A stretch of DNA of 64,000 nucleotides from Hyposmocoma kahamanoa (lineage: Eukaryota; Arthropoda; Insecta; Lepidoptera; Cosmopterigidae), in the NCBI RefSeq assembly GCF_003589595.1, contig NW_020653993.1, forward strand, positions 1,644,905-1,708,904, read 5' to 3'. Below, piece after piece: positions 30,178 to 40,913 of the stretch; within the stretch, counting starts at the first letter, position 1; every line of letters begins with the position of its first letter. Below the pieces are notes generated by a model. It saw only the letters and a program-made list of their open reading frames with translations. It did no database searches and was not told the DNA's origin. A program made the position numbers and the translations under genes.

Positions 30178-30290
30178 GAGCATTCGACTTAACGAACCAT
30201 CGAACTAATGAATTTTCGATTACATAACTTTCGACCTAATGAGCATTCGATAAATTGAATAATCGATTATTTGAGCGTTCGTTCAAGCGT
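30178..30290. repeat. Degenerate minisatellite, unit about 17 bp
   Basis: Successive units read CATTCGACTTAACGAAC, CATCGAACTAATGAATT, TTCGATTACATAACTT, TCGACCTAATGAGCAT and TCGATAAATTGAATAA. The shared core is TTCGA-nnTAA-nGA. Similar TTCGACCTAATGA repeats are familiar from other insect genomes. Confidence 0.65.
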
Positions 30291-30379
30291 GTTTGTACAA
30301 TATGTTTTGCATGAATGCGTTCTGATTAGCACAGTAAACATATTGTTGGGGTGCGTTTCCATTATGTCGTAACCTTTTA

Positions 30380-31440
30380 TTTATCGTTGGTTGACTTTCG
30401 CGACTCTCGTTCCCATGTCAAGACTATCTGTCGTGACTGTATCGTGGACGCTGTCCCTATCGACTGACCCGAGAGATAGGGTTATCCGGAGAGACTACGG
30501 GCTTGACGGCAAGACCAGTACAGCGGGCGTCCGGGCCAAGCCTTCCGCCAGTGACACGCCTTTGGGCGTCTCTAGCGGACCCGGACTTGGGTATGGACTC
30601 ACTGGGGTTTGTGGTTAGCTGCAGAGACGGACATGTTTGTCTACCCCGATTTTGCATGTCTCCGTCTGTCTGTCTCGTGAGCAGGTAGCGCGTCTAAGGG
30701 TCGTATTCTAGAACTCTACTCAATGCTCAAGTCAGGATCTGAGTACGATTTCAAGCACCGGAAATACGACCCTAATGGCAGGGACTTGAGTATGATTTCG
30801 AGTGCTTTAAACCATACTCAAATCCTGACTTGAGCATTGAGTAGAGTTCTAGAATACCACCCTTAGTAGCGGTCTAGTTGAGGGCCTGTAGCGAGGAAAC
30901 GCGCGGGACACGTGAGTTTCCCTTTAAGCTGGAAGCTATGTCCGGACATTGTCGCAGGACACTGCGATTGACATCTCCGGCACTAGCCTGCAGAGCTCGT
31001 AGAGGATAAACTAGATATCCTCCGGTCCCTCCAGCCGCTTAGGTTATTGGGAACTGGATACGTCGTTTTTCGGCGTCGGGAAGTGAGCGTGTCTTACAGC
31101 TCCGCCACCAATGAGGAGATTTGGTAGTGGACTCAGAGTCAACGGCTTAGCGGTGGCAATTGCTAGTTGTGCAATGCGCAACGGGAAGTGAGCGTGCCTA
31201 CAGCTCCGGTGCCTATCTGGAAAATAGGGAGGGTGCTGTACGTGCACACGGGGCGGCTCACCCCAGGCACTAGCCTCTCGAAGAACAGGATGAAATCAAG
31301 TGACAGAGGGCTGTGACAACCCTGTACACTGGCTGATCTGGGGTCAGAACCTGAACTTATAAGGTTCCTGTGCACGCACAGGTTATAGTACCCTTCTCGT
31401 ATGCCTTCAGGGCAGGCAGGGAGGGTCACTATAATCAAAA
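30380..31440. other. GC-rich block, unclassified
   Basis: Base composition is clearly richer in G+C than the neighbours. An imperfect direct repeat, GGGAAGTGAGCGTG, then CTTACAGCTCCG, occurs at about 31078 and 31180. Several short open frames on both strands match nothing known to me. It may be an untranslated part of a LINE or an old insertion. It contains the foldback at 30694-30866. Confidence 0.4.
30694..30866. repeat. Foldback with about 65-bp arms
   Basis: The left arm (30694-30758) reads TAAGGGTCGTATTCTAGAAC, then TCTACTCAATGCTCAAGTCA. The right arm (30801-30866) is its inverted copy, TGACTTGAGCATTGAGTAGA ... CACCCTTA, with only a few differences. A second, smaller inverted match (GGGTCGTATT with AATACGACCCT at 30763) offers an alternative hairpin. 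Confidence 0.75.
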
Positions 31441-31734
31441 CTAACGTACAAAGATATGGAGCTTGTATCGTGGACGTTTATTATATCGTTGAAGGACAGT
31501 CGAGTCTAGCTGTTCCCACTAGATCGTGTCGACAATTTATCGGTTCACGGCAGCCGCCTTGTCGTTTGCACGACAGAATCGTTTGAAGTTGCGATTATGA
31601 GTCGTCACATTTTTATCGTGGCGTTTTATTTATCTTATAGACTATATTTATATATCGATTGACTATATTTATAGTCTAACTGCAAAATGTGGTGCGTATT
31701 GCTTGGTTAGCAATTAAGTTTATGTTTTATTTTA
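31441..31734. other. Unannotated stretch
   Basis: GACTATATTTATA occurs twice in tandem near 31640. Otherwise no feature is recognised. Confidence 0.35.
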
Positions 31735-31885
31735 AATTTATCGAGTTCTTACATTTTCGCGATTGTTACACATAGGAAATGAAACAATTTTTACGGGTTT
31801 AAATCGCGTATATTTGTTTTTTCGAACAAACCAACGTTTCGGGCCCTTTACAGGTCCCGTCGTCACGGTTGACTGAGGTGGTACA
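31735..31885 (-). mobile_element. Penelope-like terminal region with hammerhead-like motif
   Basis: On the minus strand (31877 downward) the text is AACC, then GTGACGA (the CUGANGA core with C3 and U4 read as G and T, so C3 is changed), then a stem GGGACC-TGTAAA-GGGCCC with one mismatch. GAA, ACGT, T and GGTT follow. AACC can pair with GGTT as helix I, and ACGT is a minimal palindromic helix III. Hammerheads are known in the pseudo-LTRs of Penelope-like elements. This segment lies downstream (minus sense) of a Penelope-like protein remnant at 32125-32345. The core change argues against activity. Confidence 0.5.
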
Positions 31886-32124
31886 GTTATCAACCAGTTA
31901 TGTCTAATATTAATGCAAACCACCCTATTTTTTCACTATAGCTACAACAGTTATTAATTAATTACCTCATTTTTCATTTTACTAAGAAACTTTCTAATTC
32001 ACGCTACATTATGTTTTACAAAGTATTTTATTTTAACAATATGAATTTTTTTAAGTTAAACTTATTATTAATTAACAATGAAAATTAGAATAAATTAAAA
32101 CATATTAATTAGTACTGCAGTCTG

Positions 32125-32345
32125 TTTGGAATTTTTCATCAGAGGAAATACTGGAGCCCAAACTGGTGGTACGGAGAAAGCATCTTCATTCATCGTTGAA
32201 ATTAGGTTGTTTTTTAAATTTCAATGGCCTCTCGCAGATTCCTGGATAGATAACGGACTTCTTTTGCAAGGACCTGGGGTTTGTCAAACTTTATTGAATG
32301 TGTAGGTTTATCCATGACATGCTCGCAGACTGCAGACTTGTTTAC
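32125..32345 (-). pseudogene. Penelope-like element C-terminal remnant
   Basis: The minus-strand frame reads KFDKPQVLAKEVRYLSRNLR, then EAIEI, a stop, and a region resembling PNF.D..... P.W.PV. The pattern W/FD.PKVLA...Y..R..REAIEI is the conserved tail after the GIY-YIG endonuclease of Penelope-like retroelements, as I recall it. Stops and frameshifts are present, and the reverse transcriptase and GIY-YIG core are absent. Confidence 0.6.
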
Positions 32346-32544
32346 GCGACGGTTTATGTTAATTCGTAGTAAGGGAATGTTTTATACTGTTGTATCTGTT
32401 TTTATGTACCCTTTCTTGTCTTGTTACAGCCTTTTCTTTACCTTTAACGTTTATTTACTCAATAAATTTCCGTGTACCTGAAGTATCCTATTTTATTGCC
32501 GTGATTCTGGTCACATCGCATAGTGGTTTACAACCTTTTCAACA

Positions 32545-32640
32545 GTAATGCTTTCGTGACTGTTTAGCGGCAGAAATAGTTAAGGTGGCAGTATTTCCCT
32601 GGAAGAACACTTTCACATGGAGCTACAAATCCTACTAAAT
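32545..32640 (+). mobile_element. Metulj-like SINE, 3' fragment
   Basis: GTAATGCTTTCGTGACTGTT, TAGCGGCAGAAATAGTTAAG and ATGGAGCTACAAATCCTACT are preserved. Confidence 0.75.
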
Positions 32641-34120
32641 CTGTGGTATAAACATACTATGATTTCCACTGTTTGCCGGTTTTTTACCTTCAAAGAGTGA
32701 AATTCGCAGATCTGTGTGTTAAATTATAGACTTACAAAAGAGGCGTACTTAGCAGTGGAATGCATTAATACATTAGAATTATGTAAGCACATAAGAAGAT
32801 AAAAGCCCGAAAGCTTTCAACGTTAAAATGAAATGTCGTTTTATTTGCTACAGTGGGAAATACATTTTATCTTGTCATTTGCAGCACCAATTCGTATAAT
32901 ATGAATGTAGAATTTTAGTTACACAACGAAAAACAGTCGTTTCATAAAACGTCCACTTTAGTACGAATACATTCAACGTCCAAATTCAACAACAATGCGT
33001 TATTTACATACTTTTATTCTGTAGTTGATGTTCAGCGTTGTGGTGTAAACATGGAAGAAAATACAATGGAAGTGTTTTAAGCCTCGATTACTATTAGAAC
33101 CCCTGTCGGCAAAACTTACACGTTCACAATTTTTAAGACTATGAAATCTTGATAATGGTCGTAGTTTCTGTTAATATAATTTAAACTATATTTTTACAAG
33201 TTACGACGGTTTGATTACTTATTGAAATTTTAATAAATGTGTCGCCATCTAGCGGTCAATAGCTAAGCAATGACGAACGATTAACGCCTACGAGTTGCGT
33301 AGAAAATTCGAGATGTTTACTAAGTTGTTTAAAAAGAAACTACCATATTGCAGCGGTAAAGTACTATCATATTCTGATATTTTATTTTACTATAAATGCC
33401 GTTACTGGCTATAAACGTAATAATTAATTTTAGATTTAAGTTCATGTGTGCGTACATTAATGTAAATACATAATACCACAGACATTACCATGTAGTAGTA
33501 TTCTTTTTTAATTTCACGTGGAATAATCGAAAAGTTATACAGCTATTTGTTTTTAATTTGTCAGTAAATTGAAAAACTGTGACGCCGGCACGCACAACGC
33601 TTAAGTAACTATGTCATTTAACCAATGACAAATTACTTTTGAACTCTGCTACTGTGGCCGTGTTATTAATGCCCTTTGATATCAATGTTTATTCTGTAAA
33701 TATGAGTCTACCAGAAGCCGTGATACGAATATAAAATAATGTCATCTATGACAATTTTTAATTCGCAACTCTGACTTGAACAGGTAGTGTAGACTAGGCA
33801 GTATGATTAGAAATACTGGCTGAATGAATGTAGGTTTGTGTTTGGAATTGTATAAAAAAATAGGATGAAAAAAAAGAAGAACATCTTGGGAGTTCTAGAA
33901 CAGGCTTCTGAAAAAAAGAAAATACATAGATAAAGATCTGAAAATACATAGTAAATATTTATTCATGGATATAGTCCTGTTTTATAGTTAAAAAGTGCCT
34001 CTACACTAATCCAAACCACGACCCTTTCACGACTAAACATTTTTGATACTTTTACAGGAAAGACGCAATTATAAAATACACTGAAGAATAAATATAATTA
34101 CGATGAATAATTAAAACATT
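32641..34120. other. Long unannotated AT-rich stretch
   Basis: About 1.5 kb holds no recognised element. CGCCATCTAGCGGTC at 33244 is a word often seen in lepidopteran transposon debris, but no boundary can be drawn. It is a candidate for ordinary intergenic or intronic host DNA. Confidence 0.4.
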
Positions 34121-34375
34121 GGTTTCGCTACACGAGAAAGTCACGGGTTTGATTCCCGGTAGGACTAATTTGGAAAATGAGTACTAAATTGGTTTTGATT
34201 TTAACTGCTTACGTTCGATTCCCGGGCCGGGAGAAATATTTGTATGGCCTACATTTGTTTCTCTCGTAGGTTTGGATGTAATTTGTGGTTGTCTAAGTGT
34301 GTATCCATGGCAACGGCGACACGAGGTTTCAATGGTGCAAGACTATGTTTAGTGTATGCTATGTTGATTACTATT
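34121..34375 (+). mobile_element. tRNA-like B-box fragment followed by type 1 SINE
   Basis: 34121-34170 carries CACGGGTTTGATTCCCGGTA, a B-box arm like that of the type 3 SINE at 23880. From 34212 the type 1 SINE follows with TTCGATTCCCGGGCCGGGAG, AATATTTGTATGGCCTACAT and the body to GTGTATGCTATGTTGATTAC. The A-box part of the type 1 head is lost. Confidence 0.65.
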
Positions 34376-34914
34376 ATATATCTGCCTCTAGAGAGACAAG
34401 AATAGTAAGAATAGATCTGAAGATGGTGCTCACAGTGAGTACCATAGCAACGGTATAATTATTTATTACATAATGGACAATCAGAAAATAGCGTACCATG
34501 CAAATTAATTAAAATGTTAAGTAAGTTATGCACGTAAAGTAAGACTAACCTCTGAAATCTTGAAATTAATATCGCGGCAGTGTATTAAGTGCTGGCTTCA
34601 CCTAGGGTGCAAGGTGCCGGTGCAAGGTGCCGGCGCAAACGGTCGCAGGGCATTAGGGGGCGTACAGAGCCTGCGTCACTAGCGGTGCAACGAATAAAAT
34701 GGGCTATCGCTTTCCCAACATTATTTATAATTACACCGTTTGCGTCCGAATTTCCGATCACTGGGGAGAATTTTACTATGTCGGCGCTGAGAGTATTAAG
34801 AAAATACACTTCTGGACACTAAATTCGAGTCACCTTGCACTTGCATTCTTAAAGGGTTGGAATACACGATCGAAAAAGATTTCCCCGGTTTTACTATACC
34901 AGTTTCGAAATTGC
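34376..34914. other. Unannotated stretch with short GC-rich tandem words
   Basis: GGTGCAAGGTGCCGGTGCAA, then GGTGCCGGCGCAA (34608-34640), is a short imperfect tandem duplication. CACCTTGCAC at 34829 is its inverse. Overlapping open frames on both strands have no recognised similarity. Confidence 0.35.
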
Positions 34915-35075
34915 GCAATACATACATACATAAGGTCACGCACTTGTCCCACAGGGATAGGCATAGTCCACGAAACGCCACTTTACTCTATCCTGACACA
35001 ACTTTCGAAGCTCATATACATCAACTACCCGTTTTGTACAACTACTTCTGGTCACTTCGGATCCTAGCCTTTTTG
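34915..35075 (+). repeat. Lepidopteran interspersed repeat fragment
   Basis: ATACATACATACATAAGGTC, then ACGCACTTGTCCCACAGGGA, then TAGGCATAGTCCACGA, resembles the frequent CATACATAATCACGCCTCTT-CCCGGAGGGGTAGGCAGAG repeat of moth and butterfly genomes (recalled, not searched). It is probably a LINE untranslated segment. Confidence 0.45.
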
Positions 35076-35107
35076 ACGACATCACTGATCTGGGGGCCTA
35101 CCACAAC

Positions 35108-35273
35108 CTCTTAAAACAATATTACTTTAACGTTACATTGACTTTTCGTACCATAACGCGCTTAAAGTAAGCTTATTTGTAATGTTAAAACTATGATGTT
35201 TTATTGGCAGTTTTGTGTCTATTCATTCTCTCAGTTCGTACTATGAAGCGACTTTGACATTAAAGTAATATTG
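35108..35273. mobile_element. Small TIR element candidate
   Basis: AATATTACTTTAACGT at the left is mirrored by ACATTAAAGTAATATT at the right, about 165 bp apart, with weaker inverted similarity further in (GACTTTTCGTAC and GTACTATGAAGC). It is noncoding. Confidence 0.4.
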
Positions 35274-35892
35274 CTCTTATGTCAAATTTAGCAATCTTAA
35301 AGTAGTTACACGGATGCAATGGAAACAATATTATTTTCAGTTTTATTGTCTTAATACCGATTTGTAATGTTTAAAAGTTAAGTTGAACTTATTTATTTAC
35401 ATATATCTCTTCAATATTTTGTTATTTTTTATTTAATAGCATATAGGAAATAATTTCTAGTAAAATAAAAATACGCGATATTTATTACGTAGAATTATGA
35501 CAGCGCCATCTATATGCTCCTTGGCGAAACTAACAGTTGACACTAGACTATAGTTCCGAATTCACAACGTGACTATCAAGACTCAGCTTGTTTTATTTAT
35601 TTTTCTTCATGAAAATGCGGAATAATAATTGAAAACAACATAATTTTAATAGATTTCATTATTTCATACTTTTCTTTTTTTGGCAGTTAAAACTACTTTA
35701 ACATAATATTACGATAACATGATTCAGAACATTAAAAAAGAAAGACATAGCATTTACAGTTCATATAGCGTTATTTCTTTTCTATTTTTAGTAAGGAATA
35801 GACAATATTAGGAAATCATTCGTTTTTCAGTCATTTTAGCAATAATACATTTCTTGGTAGGCAAGTTTGTCCTGGTACGAATATGAGTAAAA
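35274..35892. other. Unannotated AT-rich stretch
   Basis: ACAGCGCCATCTATATGC at 35500 is transposon-like debris without boundaries. Confidence 0.35.
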
Positions 35893-36279
35893 TTATAACA
35901 AGCTTACTTGAAGCTTACATTGAAATAAGATTGTTTTTGGAAAGGTTATGGTAGGCCCCTGGTCAATGTTAGTCCTTCTGAGCCGTCCTCTCAAAACCCT
36001 TCCATCCACATTCACATAATAATTCTGTTTCACAATTCTTTTACATCCCTCTGCTCTACATTTCTCTATTCTAGTCACGACAACCTTTTCTAAGCCACAT
36101 CTTTCACGTATTATTGTATTTTTCACCATATCACTCATCTTTATTCTATAAATTTTCCTCAAAGATCTCATCTCCACTGCAGTCATTCTACTTTTATGCT
36201 TCTTCTGCCCTACCCAACTTTCGAACGTCAATGTAGGAACCAGCAAAAGCATTGTGTATGGACACGTGAAATTGCGCAA
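35893..36279 (-). pseudogene. LINE C-terminal remnant (RTE-type pattern)
   Basis: The minus-strand frame reads FESWVGQKKHKSRMTAVEMR, then SLRKIYRIKMSDMVKNTIIR, then ERCGLEKVVVTRIEKC and DGRVLRGRLRRTNIDQ. It follows the family pattern SESWVWQKKHESRINAVEMR...IRERCG...V..IEK...GRV.RGRPRRT.ADQ that I recall from LINE polyproteins. The usual LRWFGHVER box between IEK and GRV is degraded (CRAEGCKRIVKQ). The frame is open for 128 codons, but the element lacks the RT and the true C-terminus. Confidence 0.75.
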
Positions 36280-36454
36280 TAATTTTTCATCAATCTGAAC
36301 ATTCTGATGAAGGTCATTCGAATTATGTGTCCGGTAGTGTCACGTCACGTCACGTATATGTACGGCCAAGAAAAATATTATATTATTTAAATAAAACTTT
36401 TGAAGTTCCTAAAACTATATTTAAATGTAATTAATAATTGTAACTTTTTCATTA

Positions 36455-36975
36455 AAAAAAAATCGAGCTCAAAAGTTTGCTTTACGGCTTTTTTCCATTT
36501 CCATGGGATCCCCTCATCAGATTCTAACTTGTTGGTGACAATGGGACTGCAACGGACTCCTTTATACATTTTATACTTTTTTCTAGTTGTCATGGTGACG
36601 GTCATTCATTGATTACATGTCAGGTGAAAAGTCGACTTTTCTTTGCAGAAAATATGTTTCTAATTTGTGATAGCCGAAACGAACCCGGAACAGCGTCGTC
36701 GGTATCAGGGACCACCTCGAGAATATGCCCGTTTAAACAAAAAAGAATTTTCGATATCTGTCCACAATGAAGAGACAAATTGACATGCCTATAAAATTTG
36801 AGGATTCTCCTTGATTTTCATGGATTTCCTTATCAGTTTCTGACTGGGTGACAATGGGACCACGACGAGAGTGCACCCTTTCAAACAAAAAAAAAAGACT
36901 TCAAAATCGGTCTACAATTGACGGCGAAGTCGGAAAACATACATACAGCCGAACGCATAACCTCCTCCATTTTTT
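36455..36975 (+). repeat. Interspersed repeat A, variant subfamily (B)
   Basis: The left end AAAATCGAGCTCAAAAGTTT, the interior CCCCTCATCAGATTCTAACT, AACGAACCCGGAACAGCGTC and GGTGACAATGGGACCACGAC, and the right end ATAACCTCCTCCATTTTTTG are preserved. The interior holds two related CATCAGATTCT/TATCAGTTTCT blocks, suggesting an internal duplication within the subfamily. Confidence 0.6.
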
Positions 36976-37587
36976 GACTAAAAACATTGTTGTGTACTAT
37001 GTTTTATACTATGGTAAATATGGTATCTAATTTCTTTTTTCTTACACGTAATAAAGATAAGATCATTGGCGTTTATTCCAATTATAACGTGTTGCCAACG
37101 ACCGTTTTCATTGTCCCCATTTGTTATAACTAATTCACCGTTTTTTACTTCAGCGTGTGTTATACGAGCAATTATCATTAGATAAAGTTTAGAATTTATG
37201 GTAATATTCGATTCGCATATATTTATGTGTCATTTTTCACAGGTTAAACAACATTAATATCTTACGTGGTACTCAATAATTTCTGTTATTTAGTCACAGT
37301 GACATACTCGTAGCTTGTCAGCTCTAAATTCGTGTAGTAATTTATCAATCGCAATGCATGTACGTTCCGTAATAGGTACAGTCGCGCGTTAACGGGACAA
37401 ACGTAATTAAAACAAATATGGCGGTTCAATGATCGCTCACGCAAATGAATTAAAGTTTTTGACAATTTCACGTGTGTTTTATGTTGCTTTTTACGGCCGC
37501 CACGTGTACAGCACGCGTAAGTTTGCATCTTTTTAAGGGAGATTTTATTGAGTAGTAAAAACTAAAAATGAATATGGGTAGTATCTA
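36976..37587. other. Unannotated AT-rich stretch
   Basis: Open frames at 36978-37178 and 37286-37528 (minus) have no recognised domain. Confidence 0.35.
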
Positions 37588-37822
37588 TTAACCGACTTCA
37601 AAAAAAGGTTCTCAAGTGGATTGTATTTTTTATTAGAAAGAAGGTACCTTATGTATTGGTGCCATTTAAATTTGAAGAAAATCAAAGGGTGGCAAACTAG
37701 GGAATGAATCCGGTTTCGCGCACATTCTGGTAACCGATAACCTAGGCCAAACCGATTTCAAGAAAACTTGGCAAATTATGTAAATTCACAAACTTTTTAG
37801 GTCGGGTTTTTGTTATAAAAAA
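37588..37822 (-). repeat. Interspersed repeat A, minus strand, internally deleted
   Basis: TTAACCGACTTCAAAAAAAG opens it, GCAAACTAGGGAATGAATCC, then GGTTTCGCGCAC, lies inside, and CACAAACTTTTTAGGTCGGG closes it. The part between CCACCTCTAAGG and AATTATTTTAATGG is missing. Confidence 0.65.
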
Positions 37823-38115
37823 AATATTCTTTTAAAGTTACCATGCTACTGAAGTGCATCGAGCATATTCGCCGAAGCGGTATTGCCTGAATTTATTTCT
37901 GTTGTCAAGACTCGTATTGTATCCTTTTGAGAGGAGATAGCGTTGTACTGACAGCGGCATGCAGAGATACTATTTCTGCAGATATGTCTAGTCCAATTTT
38001 TAAGTATTGGTGCTATATCCACCACGACACAAACAGGAAATAGATTAGACGAAGACCAGAGCAGGCCATTAATTATATCCTAATAGATTATTTTATTTTT
38101 ATTCCAGTTTGTTAC
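37823..38115. other. Unannotated stretch
   Basis: This may include more upstream coding of the LINE remnant that follows, but no motif is recognised. Confidence 0.3.
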
Positions 38116-38424
38116 CATTATTGCCTTCAGAAAGTCACCACTGACGAAGTTCTGCGACTAGTTGGACAGAAGCGTAAACTTTTGCAGTCCATCAAACAGA
38201 GAAAAGTTGCATATGTGGGTCATGTACTTAGGCATGACAGATACGAGCATCTGAAACAGATACTGAGAAAAGTGGCTGGTAAAAGGAAAGCTGGTCTACG
38301 GTCTAAAATACGAGAGTGGAAACGGACAGGGAATGCCGCCCAACTGTTCAGCCTCGCCAGAAATAGATAAATATGTTGAGCTGATTGCCAACCTTCGCTA
38401 CTTTGAAAGGCACCTTATGAAGTA
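38116..38424 (+). pseudogene. LINE C-terminal remnant
   Basis: It reads VTTDEVLRLVGQKRKLLQSI, then KQRKVAYVGHVLRHDRYEHL, then GKRKAGLRSKIREWKRTGNA and AQLFSLARNR. A frameshift at about 38368 leads to KYVELIANLRYFERHLMK and a stop at 38422-38424. This is the family pattern T..EVL.R......LL..IK.RK..Y.GH..RHD......I..GK..GKR..GR....W..........A.DR..W....ANL. The frameshift and lack of upstream domains mark it as dead. Confidence 0.75.
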
Positions 38425-40169
38425 GAATCATTATTGTATATTTTATCACACTGTATTATGTGAAACGGGATTATTGTAATTGCTACGCATATACTTCTCT
38501 TAAAATAATTTAGTTAAATGGTGTGAGTCAATTTACGGAAACACTCGATGGTACATGACGCAAACAAGTTACAAAGGCCAAATAAAGAATAAACTTTTTG
38601 AGGAGAATTGTCGTACGCTTAGACGTTTTGTCACAAAAATGTCGCCTTACTTTCTCAAACTAGTATCTTAAAGAACAAAGTTACTGAAATGTAAAACATG
38701 TATTGTATATACAAATTTTGCAGGCTTTTGTTACATCACATTTCCGTCATATTCACATACTGGCCTATTCTTAAAGTAATGCATCCAAATTAGCACCCTT
38801 GATAAGAAATTTAAAATAAATAGAAAGTTTTGTCATCTCCTAAATAATCACTCCTTATAAGATACGAGTTTTAGCAAGTAAGGCATCGAAATACATATTT
38901 TTTCATAATGTCCCACGGGATTCTCATGTGGAGTAAAGCAACGGATACACAAACCATGTATTTGTGTTGCAAAAACGAGCGATTCGTTCTGGGTTTAAAG
39001 AGACTGGTGTCATAATAGTGGCACGTGGTATCACAGTACATTTACTCAAATATTTTAATTGCCCGTAAAAATATACATAATTTCTTTAAGAAAGAATATA
39101 TTAATAATATTAACCTTAGGACTAAGTAAATTGAACTTATAATCGATGCAATAATTGTTGATGTTACTTTTTAATTCAATAATACGTTATTTGTTGTTAT
39201 AACAGTTAAGCTCTTTGGCTTCGTGTGTGTTTAAAGTCGAGATTTTTACAATCCACGTAATAAAAGATTTATTACTGAGATGTTAGAATGGTTCCTGTTA
39301 ATGAAAAAGAACCAGTTTAATGTTTACTGTGCGTTTCTACGAAGTTAAACGTTACTTTTGATTCAACACGAATTAACGAGGTAATTAATTTCAAATGTGA
39401 TTTAGATTAACCGTTGTTTACTGGATCGAAAAATACCGATTCAAATTTTATAATTACGGCCAGGCTAAATAAGTAAGTCAGTCGGTAGAGCAATAGGTAT
39501 TTATTACATATAAAAAACGGGGCACGGAGATATTACACAGATACTACGACGTAAGTACATGCACATGAAAAAAACTTTTAACTGGAACCAGTGTCATACG
39601 TGGACTCTTGGATACTAACTCGTACGCGCGGGGTGCGGGGTGCGGGTCGGTAATCACGCATAAAACAGAAGCTACCGGAAGTCGTTCCGTTATTATCATA
39701 TTTGGTCATGAAAAAGGTGAAAAAGTGATATTTTGGCAAAACAGGGTCAGTGGCGAGAAGCGCCATCTACATTCCCAAAGACTAATCTAGTTACTCGAGG
39801 ATGGGTGGTCGTCGCGATATCAGTTAGGAAGCTTGCGAGTACGCTTCGGGCGCACTAGATGGCGTTGACACGCTATACTATGTATTTATTGATACTTTCT
39901 TCGACGTGCAAGTTTCATAATGATATTTTTCTTCACCGAAAAGGTCATGGTAAATTTTAAATTTTTCGCTAAATAAATTCCGAAAACACTGAAGTTCGAT
40001 CCCGGATTATTAGATATATATTCGACCGTATCCCCACTACGTCCGATTCGTATCAGTACATTCTCATTGTCCGTTCAACATCAGTCCGAAACAATTACAG
40101 TCAAATAAGTAATATTCGACCAAGTTAAAAGTCAATGTCAAGTATGAAGTTTCATTCGCATCATGCGTT
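38425..40169. other. Long unannotated stretch
   Basis: About 1.7 kb is without recognised elements. AAGCGCCATCTACATTCC (39756) and CACTAGATGGCGTTGACA (39853) form a weak inverted pair. An open frame pair at 39578-39790 overlaps on both strands and lacks known motifs. Confidence 0.35.
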
Positions 40170-40455
40170 TTTTAATTTGGCCGAGTACTTGGCACTTGGT
40201 ACAACGGGCTGGTGTCCGCAACTCGACGACAAAGCGCCTATTTCGCGTGTGGTGGGTGCAGGGTCCTACTCGTGCCACCCAAGCTCATCCAGGAATCTAG
40301 CAACCTCCTCGGTTTGCTGAAGATTACGCGGAGCGAAATCGGCATTCCAAGGTACTTTGCCCTGTAGTTGGCCACCCTGGAGTACTGTAGTAGGATGTGT
40401 GCGGCCGTTTCCTCCCCCTCCATGCACGCTCTGCATAGAGAGCTGTCCGTGATAC
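40170..40455 (-). pseudogene. RNase H-type LINE, C-terminal segment
   Basis: On the minus strand it reads NLSITDSSLCRACMEGEETA, then AHILLQYSRVANYRAKYLGM, then SKPRRLLDSWMSLGG. It has the C..C...EE.T..H.L..C zinc-like box seen at the C-terminus of I/R1/jockey-type LINEs. The final Cys of the box is replaced by Tyr. It is separated from its upstream part by repeat A at 40462-40907. Confidence 0.75.
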
Positions 40456-40461
40456 TTAAAT

Positions 40462-40907
40462 TAATAATTTCAGTACAGAGTACTAAAAAAAACCGACCTA
40501 AAAAGTAGGTGAAATTACATATAATTACCAAGTTTTATTGAAATCGGTTACCGGAAAGTGCGCAAACCCGGATTCATCCCCTAGCTCGCCGCTATACGGG
40601 ACTTGACACAACAGACAATAAAAATCGGTTCTCACTACTCAAAGTAATTGAGAGAGAAAAACGCCTTGAATTGGAGAATAACAAAAACAACCATTAAAAT
40701 AATTGCTCCTTATAATAAAATTTAGGGGCTATTTATAAAAATGAATCTTCATGCGTGAACAGCCATCCTTAGAGGTGTGTGATTTTCTTTAAATTTAAAT
40801 GGGACCACTATGGAGGTATCCTCTTTCCAACAAAAAAAGAATCATGAAAATCGTTTCACAAATACCGGAGTTATCGCGTAACATACATCCTCCTTTTTTT
40901 GAAGTCG
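40462..40907 (+). repeat. Interspersed repeat A inserted in the LINE
   Basis: This is a near full-length copy from TTTCAGTACAGAGTACTAAA, then ACCGACCTAAAAAG, to CATCCTCCTTTTTTTGAAGT. TTAAAT occurs at both edges (40456-40461 and 40908-40913), a possible target duplication. Reading across on the minus strand, DPYNKHLFN on one side and NLSITDSS on the other are adjacent parts of one LINE. Confidence 0.7.
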
Positions 40908-40913
40908 TTAAAT

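Noticed and set aside
30391..30688. Open frames on both strands of the GC-rich block
   Set aside because: GC-rich sequence lacks stops by chance; the frames overlap on three readings and have no recognised motifs.
39756..39870. Foldback built on GCGCCATCTA / TAGATGGCG
   Set aside because: The match is under 12 bp and the word is common in lepidopteran repeats.
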